Numbered from the stretch's first letter, positions 52,704 to 63,149 are shown. The stretch: 64,000 bases of DNA from Microbulbifer sp. TB1203 (GCF_030997045.1 NZ_CP116899.1:1488001-1552000), one strand, 5' to 3'. Notes: generated by a model not told the origin, from the sequence alone. A program made the numbers and translations.

Positions 52704-53907
52704 GTGCCAACCTCCGTTTGATATGGGACTGCACCACAAAGTGGTCAAACAGCGGCGCGAACAGGTTGGCGAACAGGATCGCCAGCATCATGCCTTCCGG
52801 GAAGGCCGGGTTCACCACGCGAATCAGTACGCACATCACCCCGATCAGGATGCCGTACCACCAGCGGCCGGCATCGGTCATGGCGGCGGATACCGGGTCG
52901 GTGGTCATAAAGATCAAGCCGAAGGCGAAGCCGCCCACCACCAGGTGCCAGTACCAGGGCACGCTGAACATCGGGTTGGTGTCGGAGCCGATAAAGTTGA
53001 ACAGGGTCGCGGTGGCCATCATGCCCAGCAGGGTGCCGGCGACGATGCGCCAGCTGGCGATCTTCATAAACAGCAGGATGACACCGGCGATCAGGATCGC
53101 CAGGGTGGAGGTCTCACCGATGGAGCCCTGCATGGTGCCGAAGAAGGCGTCCATCCAGGTCAGCTGTCCACCGGGCACGCCCACGGCGCCGTTCTGAACG
53201 CCTTCGCTGGCCATCACCGACAGTGCGGTGGCGCCGGTGTAGCCATCCACCGCGGTCCACACCGCGTCGCCGGACATGGACGCCGGATAGGCGAAGAACA
53301 GGAAGGCGCGGCCGGTCAGCGCGGGGTTGAGGAAGTTCTTGCCGGTACCGCCAAACACTTCCTTGCCGATCACCACGCCGAAGCTGATGCCCATGGCCAC
53401 CATCCACAGCGGCAGGTCCGGGGGGCAGGCCAGCGCGAACAGGATGGAGGTGACGAAGAAGCCCTCGTTCACCTCGTGGCCGCGCACAGCGGCAAAGAGC
53501 ACTTCCCAGATACCGCCGACGATAAAGGTCACGGCGTAGATGGGCAGGAAGTACATGGCCCCGTACACCAGGTTGTCCCACAGACTGTCGGGGTTGTAGC
53601 CGGCCAGAGCACCAATGATCGCGTGGCGCCAACCGGAAAGCTCCGGATTGGCCATGCCTTCGATAATGGTGTTGGCCTGGAAGCCCAGGTTCCACATGCC
53701 GTAGAACATGGGGATCATGGCGCAGGCCCAGACGGTGATCATGATCCGCTTGAGATCGATACCGTCGCGCACGTGGGCGGTGGTTTTGGTGGTGTCCGCC
53801 GGCTGGAACAGGCCGGTGTCCACCGCCTCGTAGAGGGCATACCACTTTTCAAATCTGCCGCCCTTGTGGAACTGCGGCTCGATGGAATCGAGAAATTTGC
53901 GCAACAT
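52696..53907 (-). CDS. nqrB: Na+-NQR subunit B
   Basis: 403 residues, a multi-helix membrane subunit that forms the Na+ path and binds quinone and riboflavin. The covalent FMN site fits the Thr in GYTGATALSVMASEG. FGGTGKNFLNPALTGRAFLF is a typical NqrB segment. It follows nqrA by two bases. Confidence 0.97.
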   Translation of the reverse strand: MLRKFLDSIEPQFHKGGRFEKWYALYEAVDTGLFQPADTTKTTAHVRDGIDLKRIMITVWACAMIPMFYGMWNLGFQANTIIEGMANPELSGWRHAIIGALAGYNPDSLWDNLVYGAMYFLPIYAVTFIVGGIWEVLFAAVRGHEVNEGFFVTSILFALACPPDLPLWMVAMGISFGVVIGKEVFGGTGKNFLNPALTGRAFLFFAYPASMSGDAVWTAVDGYTGATALSVMASEGVQNGAVGVPGGQLTWMDAFFGTMQGSIGETSTLAILIAGVILLFMKIASWRIVAGTLLGMMATATLFNFIGSDTNPMFSVPWYWHLVVGGFAFGLIFMTTDPVSAAMTDAGRWWYGILIGVMCVLIRVVNPAFPEGMMLAILFANLFAPLFDHFVVQSHIKRRLARG

Positions 53908-53909
53908 CC

Positions 53910-55250
53910 TTAACCCTCCTTCTCAATACGGGTCAGGTTGTCCCGCAAAATGGGGCCGTATTCGTACTTGCCCGGGCACACGAAGGTGCACAGTGCCAGG
54001 TCTTCTTCGTCCAGCTCCAGCGCGCCCAGCTGCTGGGCGGCGTGGGTATCGCCGACGATCAGCGCGCGCAGCAGCTGGGTCGGCAGGATATCCAGGGGCA
54101 CCACGCGCTCGTAGGTGCCGATGGGCATCAGTGCGCGTTCGGAACCGTTGGTGCTGGTGGTGAAGGAGAACTTCCTGTTTTTGAACAGGCGGGAGAAGTA
54201 GATGGGCAGTATCGAATAACGCTTGGTGCCGGCGCGCATATAGTGCAGGAACGGGCGTTCGCGGCCCTCCTGCAGCACGGTCACCTGGTTGTGGTAGCGG
54301 CCCAGGTAGCCGAGGGGGCCCTGGGCGGTGCGGCCGCCAAATACGGAGCCGGAGACGATACGGTTGTCGTCCCCCTCGATCTCGCCGACAGTCAGTTCGT
54401 CCAGGCAGGCGCCCAGGCGGGTGCGCAGCAGGCGGGGATCCTTCACCCGCGGGCCGCCCAGGGCGACGACACGGTCGGTATACAGCCGGCCGGTGGCGAA
54501 CAACTCCCCAACCGCAATCACGTCCTGGTAGTTGACCGCAAACACGCTGCGGCCGGGTTTGACCGGCTTGAGGAAGTGGATATGAGTACCGGAAAGGCCC
54601 GCAGGGTGCGGGCCAGAGAAGGTTTCGTGGCGGATATTGGCCGCCTCGGGTACCGGGATATCCGCCTTCGGCGCGGTGCACACATAGGTGGTGTCCGCCA
54701 GGCGGGAGAGGATTTGCACCCCCCGGGTGAAGGCGTCGCGCTGCTCGGCGATCACCACTGCCGGGTCCGCGGCCAGCGGATTGGTGTCCATGGCGTTGAT
54801 GAAGATGGCCTCGGGCTCGGCGTCCAGGGCCGGCACCTTGCTGAACGGGCGGGTGCGCAGCGCGGTCCACAGGCCGGACTCCACCAGGTTCTGCCGCACC
54901 TGCTCGGCGCTCAGGGTGGCGAGTTGATCGGCGCTGTAGCTGGCGAACTGCTCAGCCTCGTCGCCGTCGATCTCGATCACAACCGATTGCAGTACGCGAC
55001 GGGCGCCGCGCTCAATGGCTTTGACACGCCCCGCGGCCGGCGCGGTGTAGCGCACGCCCTCGGTTTTCTTGTCGGTAAACAGCAGCTGTCCGAGTTTGAC
55101 GCTATCCCCCTCCGCCACCGCCATGGTCGGCTTCATCCCGTGGTAATCGGGGCCGAGCACAGCGACGGTTTTGAGCGCAGGACCATCGTGAATGACCTGC
55201 TCGGGCGCGCCGGATATGGGTAAATCCAATCCCCGACGGATCTTTCTCAT
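53910..55250 (-). CDS. nqrA: Na+-NQR subunit A
   Basis: 446 residues, the soluble quinone-binding subunit on the cytoplasmic side. Typical start RRGLDLPISGAPEQVIHDGP and the end CPGKYEYGPILRDNLTRIEK. First gene of the nqr operon. The 484 bases upstream hold the promoter, which I could not place, and a repeat-bounded element at 55475. Confidence 0.97.
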   Translation of the reverse strand: MRKIRRGLDLPISGAPEQVIHDGPALKTVAVLGPDYHGMKPTMAVAEGDSVKLGQLLFTDKKTEGVRYTAPAAGRVKAIERGARRVLQSVVIEIDGDEAEQFASYSADQLATLSAEQVRQNLVESGLWTALRTRPFSKVPALDAEPEAIFINAMDTNPLAADPAVVIAEQRDAFTRGVQILSRLADTTYVCTAPKADIPVPEAANIRHETFSGPHPAGLSGTHIHFLKPVKPGRSVFAVNYQDVIAVGELFATGRLYTDRVVALGGPRVKDPRLLRTRLGACLDELTVGEIEGDDNRIVSGSVFGGRTAQGPLGYLGRYHNQVTVLQEGRERPFLHYMRAGTKRYSILPIYFSRLFKNRKFSFTTSTNGSERALMPIGTYERVVPLDILPTQLLRALIVGDTHAAQQLGALELDEEDLALCTFVCPGKYEYGPILRDNLTRIEKEG

Positions 55251-55474
55251 ACGCCTATGCCTAAGTTTCTAGTTTAAAAATTGTGCAGGAATTCTTGTGC
55301 TGCGAGGGCTTAAGCCGTTTGAACCCCGGGTCGGGTGAGGAGAGAACTTCTCGGCGCACGGCGGCCCCGCCAAAATCGCGCGCATTATATAGACGGGCCC
55401 GGGGGTTTACCAGAGTAGGAGTGGCCGAATCGGCCGGGCGGAAGGAAATTTTTGCTGGAAAAACAGGGAGATAA

Positions 55475-55733
55475 GGGAAATGCGGAATGATGAATGCGGA
55501 ATGCGGACAAATCGGCAGGACAGCCGATTTACACAGCCGAAGGGCTGCCCCGTCAGGGGTGAAGCACAGGGATGTGCTTCATGCATACGCGGCCTGCTTC
55601 AGTGCGATAGTGGGGTTCGTACCCGCGATCTGCCCCCGGTGCTCGTCGGCAGCCAGATCGCGGGCAAGATCCCGCTGCCGCACAGGTGCCCGGTCGCGTA
55701 TTCCGCATTCATCATTCCGAATTCCGCATTCCC
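55475..55733. repeat. 259-bp element bounded by inverted ATGCGGAAT-type repeats
   Basis: The left end (GGGAAATGCGGAATGATGAA..., 55475-55506) is mirrored by ...TTCATCATTCCGAATTCCGC (55700-55733). The interior contains small hairpins (CCGCGATCTG/CAGATCGCGG-like) and no gene. The same end sequence recurs at 60904-60991. This fills the gene-free stretch 55251-55734 together with the nqrA leader. Confidence 0.6.
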
Positions 55734-55734
55734 A

Positions 55735-57192
55735 CTAGTCCCGCTCGGGAAACACCTTGTATTTGACCCCGGCCATATCCTCCAGGCAGCGCACCACCTG
55801 GCAGCTGTAGCCGAACTCGTTGTCGTACCAGCAGTAGAGCACCGCGTTGTCGCGGTCGACGATGGTGGCGATGGAATCGAACACACAGGCGCGGCGGGAG
55901 CCGACGAAATCGCAGGAGACCACTTCCGGCGAGTTGGTGTAATCGATCTGCTGGCGCAGCGGCGAGTGCAGGGCCACCCCGCGGATATAGTCGTTCAGCT
56001 CTTCCTTGTTGGTCTCCCGGCCCAGGCGCAGGTTGAGGATTGCCATGGATACATTGGGCGTGGGCACGCGGATGGCGTTGCCGGTCAGCCTGCCCTTCAA
56101 CTCCGGCAGCGCCTTGGCCACGGCCTTGGCCGCACCCGTCTCGGTGAGCACCATGTTCAGCGCGGCCGCGCGGCCGCGGCGCTCGCCCTTGTGGTAGTTG
56201 TCGATCAGGTTCTGGTCGTTGGTGTAGGAGTGCACTGTCTCCACATGGCCGTGCTCCACGCCGAAGCCGTCCATCATCGCCTTGAGCACTGGCACAATGG
56301 CATTGGTGGTGCAGGAGGCCGCGGAAAGGATACGGTCCTCCGGCTGGATATCGCCGTGGTTGATGCCGTAGACAATGTTCTTGATATCACCTTTACCCGG
56401 CGCGGTGAGCAGCACCTTGGCCGCGCCCCTGCTCTCCAGGTGCTGGCTGAGTCCGGCTTCGTCGCGCCATACGCCGGTGCTGTCGACGACGATGGCATCG
56501 CGGATACCGTACTGGGTGTAGTCCACCTCCTGCGGGGATTTGGCGTAGATCATCTTGATCTCATTGCCGTTGCAGATCAGCGAGCTGGTGTCCTCGTCGA
56601 CGCGGATGGTGCCCTTGAAGGCGCCGTGCACCGAATCGCGGCGCAGCAGCGAGGCGCGCTTGACCAGGTCGTTGTCCGCGTTGCCCTTGCGCAGCACGAT
56701 GGCGCGAAGACGCAGCACGTCGCCGCTGCCGGCCTTCTCGATCAGCAGGCGCGCCACCAGGCGGCCGATGCGGCCGAAACCGTAGATCACCACATCCTGA
56801 GCCTGCGGCAGCGGCTTGCCGGCGCCCTCGGCATCCGCCAACTCCCCGCGGACGAACTCGTCCACAGACAGGCCGCGATCGTCGAGCATGTATTTGTTGG
56901 TCAGGGTGCCCAGGTCGATATGCACCGGCCCCAGGTCCAGTTTGCAGATGGCCTCCAGCACCGGGAAGGTCTCCCACTCCGAGAGTTCGTTCTCTTCCAC
57001 CTGCCGCACAAAACGGTGCGCCTTCATGATGCTCAGCACGGAGCGATTGACCAGGTTGCGGCCGTACATATACATACCGACGTTGCGCTCGCGATTGAGT
57101 TTGCCAATCATCGGGATCATGGATTCGGCCAGCGCTTCGCGCTCTTTCCAGTCCTTGAAAAAGTCCGCGGGCTTGGGTCGCTTCTGGGTCAC
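55735..57192 (-). CDS. Long-form glyceraldehyde-3-phosphate dehydrogenase
   Basis: 485 residues from a GTG at 57192 (TQKRPKPADFFKDWKE) with AGAGGTG upstream; the longer frame to 57297 lacks support. An N-terminal extension of about 130 residues precedes the NAD-binding YGFGRIGRLVARLL. The active-site Cys is in LSAASCTTNAIVP, followed by HSYTNDQNLID and WYDNEFGYS. The extension marks the large GAPDH type found in many marine gammaproteobacteria beside ordinary GapA. It is divergent from mfd. Confidence 0.93.
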   Translation of the reverse strand: MTQKRPKPADFFKDWKEREALAESMIPMIGKLNRERNVGMYMYGRNLVNRSVLSIMKAHRFVRQVEENELSEWETFPVLEAICKLDLGPVHIDLGTLTNKYMLDDRGLSVDEFVRGELADAEGAGKPLPQAQDVVIYGFGRIGRLVARLLIEKAGSGDVLRLRAIVLRKGNADNDLVKRASLLRRDSVHGAFKGTIRVDEDTSSLICNGNEIKMIYAKSPQEVDYTQYGIRDAIVVDSTGVWRDEAGLSQHLESRGAAKVLLTAPGKGDIKNIVYGINHGDIQPEDRILSAASCTTNAIVPVLKAMMDGFGVEHGHVETVHSYTNDQNLIDNYHKGERRGRAAALNMVLTETGAAKAVAKALPELKGRLTGNAIRVPTPNVSMAILNLRLGRETNKEELNDYIRGVALHSPLRQQIDYTNSPEVVSCDFVGSRRACVFDSIATIVDRDNAVLYCWYDNEFGYSCQVVRCLEDMAGVKYKVFPERD

Positions 57193-57441
57193 TGTCAGAC
57201 ACCTCTGCTTGTGTTTGGTAGGCGGGAAACCGCGGCTGCCAGACGGGCTGGAGACCGCGTGGCTGCGCATTATCAGCATACACTCCAGGGGGCGCAACCG
57301 AGCAAAAAATCACCCGAAATCTGTAGTTTTACTACCGAAATTCAGGGCTGGAATCGGGGAATCCAACAGCTCCTGCAAGGGAAGATTTTCCCCGGTACAA
57401 TAGCCTCCTTTTTTACCATCAGCTGTGTTGATAAATCCTCA

Positions 57442-60400
57442 ATGACCCTAGCAGACCCCTTGTCCCCGCCCGGATTTCGCTCTTCCAGTGACCGCCAGTT
57501 CTGGGGGCAGCTGCACGGCGGAGCCGCCGCGCTGGCCATTCTAAACGCCGCGCGAAACAACCCCGCCCCAACCCTGCTGGTGGCCCGCGACAGCCTGGAA
57601 GCGCACCGGCTGGAAGCGCAGCTGAAATTTTTTAACAAAAATGTGCGGGGTGGCGAACTGGAGATTGCCCAGTTCCCGGACTGGGAAATACTGCCCTACG
57701 ACACCTTCTCCCCTCACCAGGACATCATCTCCGACCGCCTGGCCACACTCTATCGCCTGCCGCGCATGGGGCGCGGTATTGTGATAGCCCCGGTGAGCAC
57801 ACTGATGCACCGGCTGCCGCCGCCGGAATATGTGGCCGGCAATGCGCTGCTGCTGCGCGAGGGCCAGCAGTTCGCCATCGACACCCAGCGCCGCCTGCTG
57901 GAGCAGGCTGGCTACCACTGCGTGGACACGGTCTACGAGCACGGCGAATTCGCCGTGCGCGGCGCGCTCATGGATATCTACCCCATGGGCAGCCGCCTGC
58001 CCTATCGCATCGATCTATTCGACGACGAAATCGAATCCCTGCGCACCTTCGACCCGGAGACCCAGCGCACCGTCGACAAGGTGGAGGAAATCCACCTGCT
58101 GCCCGCGCGGGAATTTCCCATGCACAAGGCGGCGCTGGCGGAGTTCCTGCAAAACTGGCACGGCGAGTTCGACAGCGATCCCAGCCTGGTATCCATATAC
58201 CAGGACATCAGCGCCGGCATTGCGCCCGCGGGCATCGAGTACTATCTGCCACTGTTTTTCCCGGGCAAATGTGTCGGTTTATTCGATTACCTGCCGAAAA
58301 GCAGCGTCGCTTTTCTGCAGGGGGATATTCAGCCGGCGGTGGAAAATTTCTGGCGGGAGGTGGACAACCGCTACCAGAGCCGATGCGGCGACCTGAGCCG
58401 CCCGATCCTGAAACCCCGCCAAATCCTGCTGGAGGTGGCCGAGTTCAACGCTGCGCTCAAGTCCATGCCCCGGGCAATTTTTTCCGAAGAGACATTGCCG
58501 CAAGCCCAGGGCAACCACAATTTCGCCGCGGAAATCCCCCCGAAATTACCGGTGGATGGAAAATCGGAACAACCACTGGCGGCACTGGAAAGCCACCTGA
58601 TGGAATATTCGGGCAGGGTGCTTTTTTGTGCGGAGAGCGACGGCCGGCGCGAGGCGCTGCTGGAATTGCTGAACGGCATCCGCCTGCAACCCGCCCAGTT
58701 CAAAAGCTGGAGCGAGTTTCTCGACAGCGGAGAAAATTTCGGAATCACCGTGGCGCCGCTGGACCAGGGGCTGGTGTTGAGCACACCTGCGATCAGCGTG
58801 ATCGCCGAGCCGCAGCTGTTCGGCGAGCGGGTTTTACAGCAGCGCCGCCGCAAGAAGGCCAAGGACGATGCCGAAAACGTGGTGAAAAACCTGGCGGAAC
58901 TGCGCATCGGCTCACCGGTGGTACATATCGATCACGGCGTGGGCCGCTACCAGGGTCTGCAGCACCTGGATATCGACGGTCAGCCCGCGGAATTCCTCAC
59001 CCTGGAATATGCGGACCAGGCAAAGCTCTATGTCCCAGTGGCCAACCTGCACCTGATCAGCCGCTACTCCGGCGCCGACGAGGCCCTGGCACCGCAGCAC
59101 AGGCTGGGCAGCGAACAGTGGCAGAAGGCCAAGCGCAGAGCCGCGGAGAAAGTGCGCGACGCCGCCGCCGAACTTCTGGATATCTACGCCCGCCGGGAAG
59201 CGCGCCGGGGTCATGCCTTCGCCGATCCCGGTCTCGCCTACCGCGAGTTCGCCGCCGGCTTTCCCTTTGAGGAGACCCCGGACCAGCAGCAGACCATCGA
59301 AGCGGTGGTGGCGGATATGCTGTCGGAAAAGCCTATGGACAGGCTCGTTTGCGGCGATGTGGGTTTCGGCAAGACCGAGGTGGCCATGCGCGCGGCATTT
59401 GTCGCCGCCCACGCCGGCAAGCAGGTGGCCATGCTGGTGCCCACCACCCTGCTCGCCCAGCAGCATTACCAGTCGTTCCAGGACCGCTTCGCCGACTGGC
59501 CGATGCAGATCGAGGTGATTTCGCGTTTTCGCGACCGCAAGGAGATCGACAACGTCAAAGACAAGGTTGCCAGCGGCAAAGTGGATATCCTGATCGGCAC
59601 CCACAAACTGTTGCAGAGCGATCTGGACTTCAAGAACCTGGGCCTGCTGCTTATCGACGAGGAGCACCGCTTCGGCGTGCGCCAGAAGGAGCGGCTGAAA
59701 AGCCTGCGCGCCGAGGTGGACATCCTCACCCTCACCGCCACACCGATTCCGCGCACATTGAATATGGCCATGGCGGGCATTCGTGACCTGTCGGTGATTG
59801 CCACCCCGCCGGCTCGACGGCTGTCGGTCAAGACCTTTGTACGCGAGCGGGACGACGCACTGATAAAAGAAGCGGTCCTGCGGGAAATCCTGCGCGGCGG
59901 CCAGGTTTATTTCCTGCACAACGAAGTGAAGAGCATCGAGCGCATTGCCCGCGAGCTGGAGGAACTGATTCCCGAGGCGCGTATCGGTATCGGTCACGGA
60001 CAGATGCGTGAGCGCGAGCTGGAACAGGTGATGGGCGACTTCTATCACAAACGTTTCAATCTGCTTGTATGCACCACCATTATCGAAACCGGCATCGACG
60101 TACCCAACGCCAACACCATCCTGATCGAGCGCGCCGACAAGTTCGGCCTGGCCCAGTTGCACCAGCTCCGCGGCCGTGTGGGCCGCTCCCACCACCAGGC
60201 CTACGCCTACCTGCTCACACCGAACAAGCGGGCGATGACCGCCGACGCGGTCAAACGCCTGGAGGCCATCAGCGAAGCCCAGGACCTGGGCGCCGGCTTT
60301 ACCCTGGCCACCCACGACCTGGAGATCCGCGGCGCCGGCGAATTGCTGGGCGAGGAGCAGAGCGGACAGATTCAGAGCGTGGGCTTCAATCTCTATATGG

Positions 60401-60939
60401 AAATGCTCGACCATGCCGTAAAGGCGATTCGCGAGGGCCGCACGCCCAATATCGACGAGCCGCTGGAGTCACCAGCGGTGGAGGTGAACCTGCGGGTGCC
60501 GGCGCTGATCCCCGAGGACTATTTGCCGGACGTCCACGGCCGGCTGATGATGTACAAGCGCATCGCCAATGCGGCCGACCCCCGGGAGCTCCGGGAGCTC
60601 CAGGTGGAGATGATCGACCGCTTCGGCCTGTTGCCGGAGCCGGTCAAGCACCTGTTCCGCACCACCGAGATCAAGCTGCAGGCCAACAATATGGGCATCC
60701 GCAAGCTGGAGGCCTCCGCGGCACGGGGGCGCATCGAGTTCGCGGACAACACCCGGGTGGACCCGCTCACCCTGGTCAAGATGGTGCAGACCGAGCCCGG
60801 CCGCTACCAGCTCCAGGGCGCCAACCAGCTCAGTTTCACCCTGGATGAGGACGGGCCCGACCGACGGCTGCAACAGGTGGCTGGAGTGTTGGAGCGGCTC
60901 TCCGGGAATGCGGAATACGGAATGCGGAATGCGGAATAA
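57442..60939 (+). CDS. mfd: Transcription-repair coupling factor
   Basis: 1165 residues from the ATG at 57442 (MTLADPLSPPGFRSS). It releases stalled RNA polymerase and recruits UvrA. Order: UvrB-like region (FPDWEILPYDTFSPHQDIIS), RNA-polymerase-interaction domain (RIGSPVVHIDHGVGRYQGLQ), translocase with Walker A CGDVGFGKTEVAM, DEEH box LLIDEEHRFGV, LTATPIPRTLNMAM, and the TRCF C-terminal domain. The last residues (GNAEYGMRNAE) are encoded by the ATGCGGAAT-type repeat at 60904, so the native C-terminus has been replaced. The frame runs open far upstream, but that part is antisense to the GAPDH gene. Confidence 0.97.
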   Translation: MTLADPLSPPGFRSSSDRQFWGQLHGGAAALAILNAARNNPAPTLLVARDSLEAHRLEAQLKFFNKNVRGGELEIAQFPDWEILPYDTFSPHQDIISDRLATLYRLPRMGRGIVIAPVSTLMHRLPPPEYVAGNALLLREGQQFAIDTQRRLLEQAGYHCVDTVYEHGEFAVRGALMDIYPMGSRLPYRIDLFDDEIESLRTFDPETQRTVDKVEEIHLLPAREFPMHKAALAEFLQNWHGEFDSDPSLVSIYQDISAGIAPAGIEYYLPLFFPGKCVGLFDYLPKSSVAFLQGDIQPAVENFWREVDNRYQSRCGDLSRPILKPRQILLEVAEFNAALKSMPRAIFSEETLPQAQGNHNFAAEIPPKLPVDGKSEQPLAALESHLMEYSGRVLFCAESDGRREALLELLNGIRLQPAQFKSWSEFLDSGENFGITVAPLDQGLVLSTPAISVIAEPQLFGERVLQQRRRKKAKDDAENVVKNLAELRIGSPVVHIDHGVGRYQGLQHLDIDGQPAEFLTLEYADQAKLYVPVANLHLISRYSGADEALAPQHRLGSEQWQKAKRRAAEKVRDAAAELLDIYARREARRGHAFADPGLAYREFAAGFPFEETPDQQQTIEAVVADMLSEKPMDRLVCGDVGFGKTEVAMRAAFVAAHAGKQVAMLVPTTLLAQQHYQSFQDRFADWPMQIEVISRFRDRKEIDNVKDKVASGKVDILIGTHKLLQSDLDFKNLGLLLIDEEHRFGVRQKERLKSLRAEVDILTLTATPIPRTLNMAMAGIRDLSVIATPPARRLSVKTFVRERDDALIKEAVLREILRGGQVYFLHNEVKSIERIARELEELIPEARIGIGHGQMRERELEQVMGDFYHKRFNLLVCTTIIETGIDVPNANTILIERADKFGLAQLHQLRGRVGRSHHQAYAYLLTPNKRAMTADAVKRLEAISEAQDLGAGFTLATHDLEIRGAGELLGEEQSGQIQSVGFNLYMEMLDHAVKAIREGRTPNIDEPLESPAVEVNLRVPALIPEDYLPDVHGRLMMYKRIANAADPRELRELQVEMIDRFGLLPEPVKHLFRTTEIKLQANNMGIRKLEASAARGRIEFADNTRVDPLTLVKMVQTEPGRYQLQGANQLSFTLDEDGPDRRLQQVAGVLERLSGNAEYGMRNAE

Positions 60940-60991
60940 TGCGAACCGCAGAATATATGTTTATCATTCCGCATTCATCATTCCGCATTCA
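60904..60991. repeat. ATGCGGAAT-type inverted repeat at the mfd end
   Basis: GGAATGCGGAATACGGAATG... (60904-60939) is mirrored by ...CATTCCGCATTCATCATTCC (60965-60991). It supplies the mfd stop and last codons and may act as a terminator. Same family as 55475-55733. Confidence 0.65.
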
Positions 60992-61015
60992 GCACTCAAT
61001 AACAGCGGTACCACC

Positions 61016-61723
61016 ATGACCAGAACTCTTCAACTGTGCACCGCCCTCCTCCTGGCCCTGGCCGCCGCCGGCGCCCAGGCCGCCAATTATGCCGGCACCA
61101 CCTTTGAAATCGAGATGATCGTATTCAGCCGCCCCGGAGGCATGGAGCAGTCCCGCGAGACCTGGCCCGCGGCGCCGCAGCTGCAGTACCCGGACCGCTG
61201 GGTGGATTTCCAGACCGCCGACGGCGACGGCGCCACGGTACTCTCTCCCGCCGTCACACGGCTGGACAACAAAGTGGCCGCGCTGAATCGCGGCGGCAGC
61301 TATCGTGTGCTGTTTCACAAGGCCTGGCGCCAGGTATTGCAGCAAAAGCACAAGTCACCGGCGATCCTGATCGACGGCGGCGACAGCAGTGGCGACCACC
61401 GCCAACTGGAGGGCAGCGTGACCCTCAGTGTCTCCCGCTACCTGCACCTCTCCACCAACCTCTGGTTCAGCGATTTCGTCGGCGGGGAAATGACCACCGA
61501 CGGCATCCCCCTGCCCTCCCGCCCCACACTGGCGAGCGAAGAGCCCGTGGACCTGATGACCGGCTCCCCCGATGCGCTTGTCGGTGTGCAACCGCTGTAC
61601 GCCCAGAGGGTTGCGGTCCTGCAGGAGGAGCGCCGCCTGCGCAGTGGAGAACTTCACTACATCGATCACCCTCAGCTGGGCGTGTTGATCGAAGTGCGCA
61701 CCGTGGACGGCACTGAAGAGTAA
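61016..61723 (+). CDS. csiV: CsiV-like exported protein
   Basis: 235 residues from the ATG at 61016. Signal peptide (LCTALLLALAAAGAQA), then FEIEMIVFSRPGGMEQSRET, the CsiV hallmark start, a central LFHKAWRQVL and the C-terminal HYIDHPQLGVLIEVRTVDG. CsiV is a small periplasmic protein, usually found next to mfd, that binds peptidoglycan and helps cope with D-amino acids. The mfd-csiV neighbourhood supports the call. Confidence 0.85.
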   Translation: MTRTLQLCTALLLALAAAGAQAANYAGTTFEIEMIVFSRPGGMEQSRETWPAAPQLQYPDRWVDFQTADGDGATVLSPAVTRLDNKVAALNRGGSYRVLFHKAWRQVLQQKHKSPAILIDGGDSSGDHRQLEGSVTLSVSRYLHLSTNLWFSDFVGGEMTTDGIPLPSRPTLASEEPVDLMTGSPDALVGVQPLYAQRVAVLQEERRLRSGELHYIDHPQLGVLIEVRTVDGTEE

Positions 61724-61818
61724 TGAGCACAGCCAGTGGTTAGTGACCGGTATTTCCCACCCAACGCCAACCACTGGCCACTGATTTACCCACCAATCAC
61801 CAACCACTGATACTAATA

Positions 61819-63057
61819 ATGATTACCAACGACGCAATTATTCTCGGCATGTTGGCCGCGATTCTCGGCTTTGTGTTTTACACCGCCGGCAGTGAGCACC
61901 GATTCTGGAAGCGCTTTTACCGCTTCGTTCCCGCGCTGCTACTGTGCTACTTCCTGCCCTCGCTGCTCACCACTTTTGGCATTATCGACGCCGAGGGATC
62001 CCAACTTTATTTTGTGGCCTCCCGCTACCTGTTGCCGGCGAGTCTGGTGCTGCTGACACTCAGTATCGACCTCAAAGCCATTATCAATCTCGGCCCCAAA
62101 GCATTGATCCTTTTTCTTACCGGCACGCTGGGCATTGTGATCGGCGGCCCCATTGCGCTGCTGGTCATGTCCACTATTGATCCCGGGATGCTGAACGTCA
62201 GCGGCCCGGAAGCGGTCTGGCGCGGTATGACCACCGTTGCCGGCAGCTGGATCGGCGGCGGCGCCAATCAGACGGCAATGAAGGAGATCTTCGGTGTGGG
62301 CGACCAGATATTTTCCGCGATGGTGGCGGTAGATGTAATCGTCGCCAATATCTGGATGGCGGTACTGCTGTTCATGGCGGGCAATGCCAAACAGCTGGAC
62401 GAGCGTCGCGGAGCCGATACCAGAGCGATCACTGTGCTGCGGGAAAAAGTGGAAACACTGCAGAAAAAGCACGCGCGGATTCCCTCGCTGCCGGACCTGA
62501 TGCTGATCGCCGCAGTGGGTTTCGGTATCACCGCCATCGCCCACGCCGCTGCCGATCAGTTGGCACCCTGGTTCCAGGCCAATGCGCCGCAACTGGCACG
62601 CTTCAGCTTCACCAGCCAGTTTTTCTGGCTGATTGTTATCGCCACCACCCTGGGGGTCGCCATGGCCTTTTCACCGGCGAAAAAGCTCGAGGGTGCCGGC
62701 TCCTCCAAGGTGGGCTCGGTATTTATCTACTTTCTGGTGGCCACAATCGGTACCCATATGGATATCACCGCGCTTAAAGACAGCCCGGAACTGTTCGTGC
62801 TGGGGATTATCTGGATGGCGGTACACGCCGGGCTGATGCTGCTGGTGGCCAAACTGATCAAGGCCCCCACTTTCTTTATGGCGGTGGGCAGCCAGGCCAA
62901 TGTGGGCGGGGCCGCATCCGCCCCGGTGGTGGCCGCGGCCTTCCACCCCTCGCTGGCGCCGGTGGGCGTACTGCTGGCGGTACTCGGCTATGCACTCGGC
63001 ACCTACGCAGCCTGGTTCTGCGGCCAGCTGCTGCGGGTAGTGGCCGGCGGCGGTTGA
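61819..63057 (+). CDS. DUF819-family membrane protein
   Basis: 412 residues with about ten hydrophobic segments. The DUF819 (YjcL-like) pattern is seen in LSIDLKAIINLGPKALILFL, WIGGGANQTAMKEIFGVGD and GSQANVGGAASAPVVAAAFH. The two half-protein repeats suggest a transporter-like fold. The substrate is unknown. It ends at a strong bidirectional terminator. Confidence 0.85.
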   Translation: MITNDAIILGMLAAILGFVFYTAGSEHRFWKRFYRFVPALLLCYFLPSLLTTFGIIDAEGSQLYFVASRYLLPASLVLLTLSIDLKAIINLGPKALILFLTGTLGIVIGGPIALLVMSTIDPGMLNVSGPEAVWRGMTTVAGSWIGGGANQTAMKEIFGVGDQIFSAMVAVDVIVANIWMAVLLFMAGNAKQLDERRGADTRAITVLREKVETLQKKHARIPSLPDLMLIAAVGFGITAIAHAAADQLAPWFQANAPQLARFSFTSQFFWLIVIATTLGVAMAFSPAKKLEGAGSSKVGSVFIYFLVATIGTHMDITALKDSPELFVLGIIWMAVHAGLMLLVAKLIKAPTFFMAVGSQANVGGAASAPVVAAAFHPSLAPVGVLLAVLGYALGTYAAWFCGQLLRVVAGGG

Positions 63058-63149
63058 TCTGCATCAATACGCAGCCGGTGGCCACGATCAGTCGGAATTA
63101 AACCGCTATCGATACGGCCCCGGGAGCACTCCTGCATCCAGAGCTTATA

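Noticed and set aside
55480..57441. 654-codon open extension upstream of mfd
   Set aside because: It is antisense to the GAPDH gene, lacks a ribosome site, and mfd starts at the family position at 57442.
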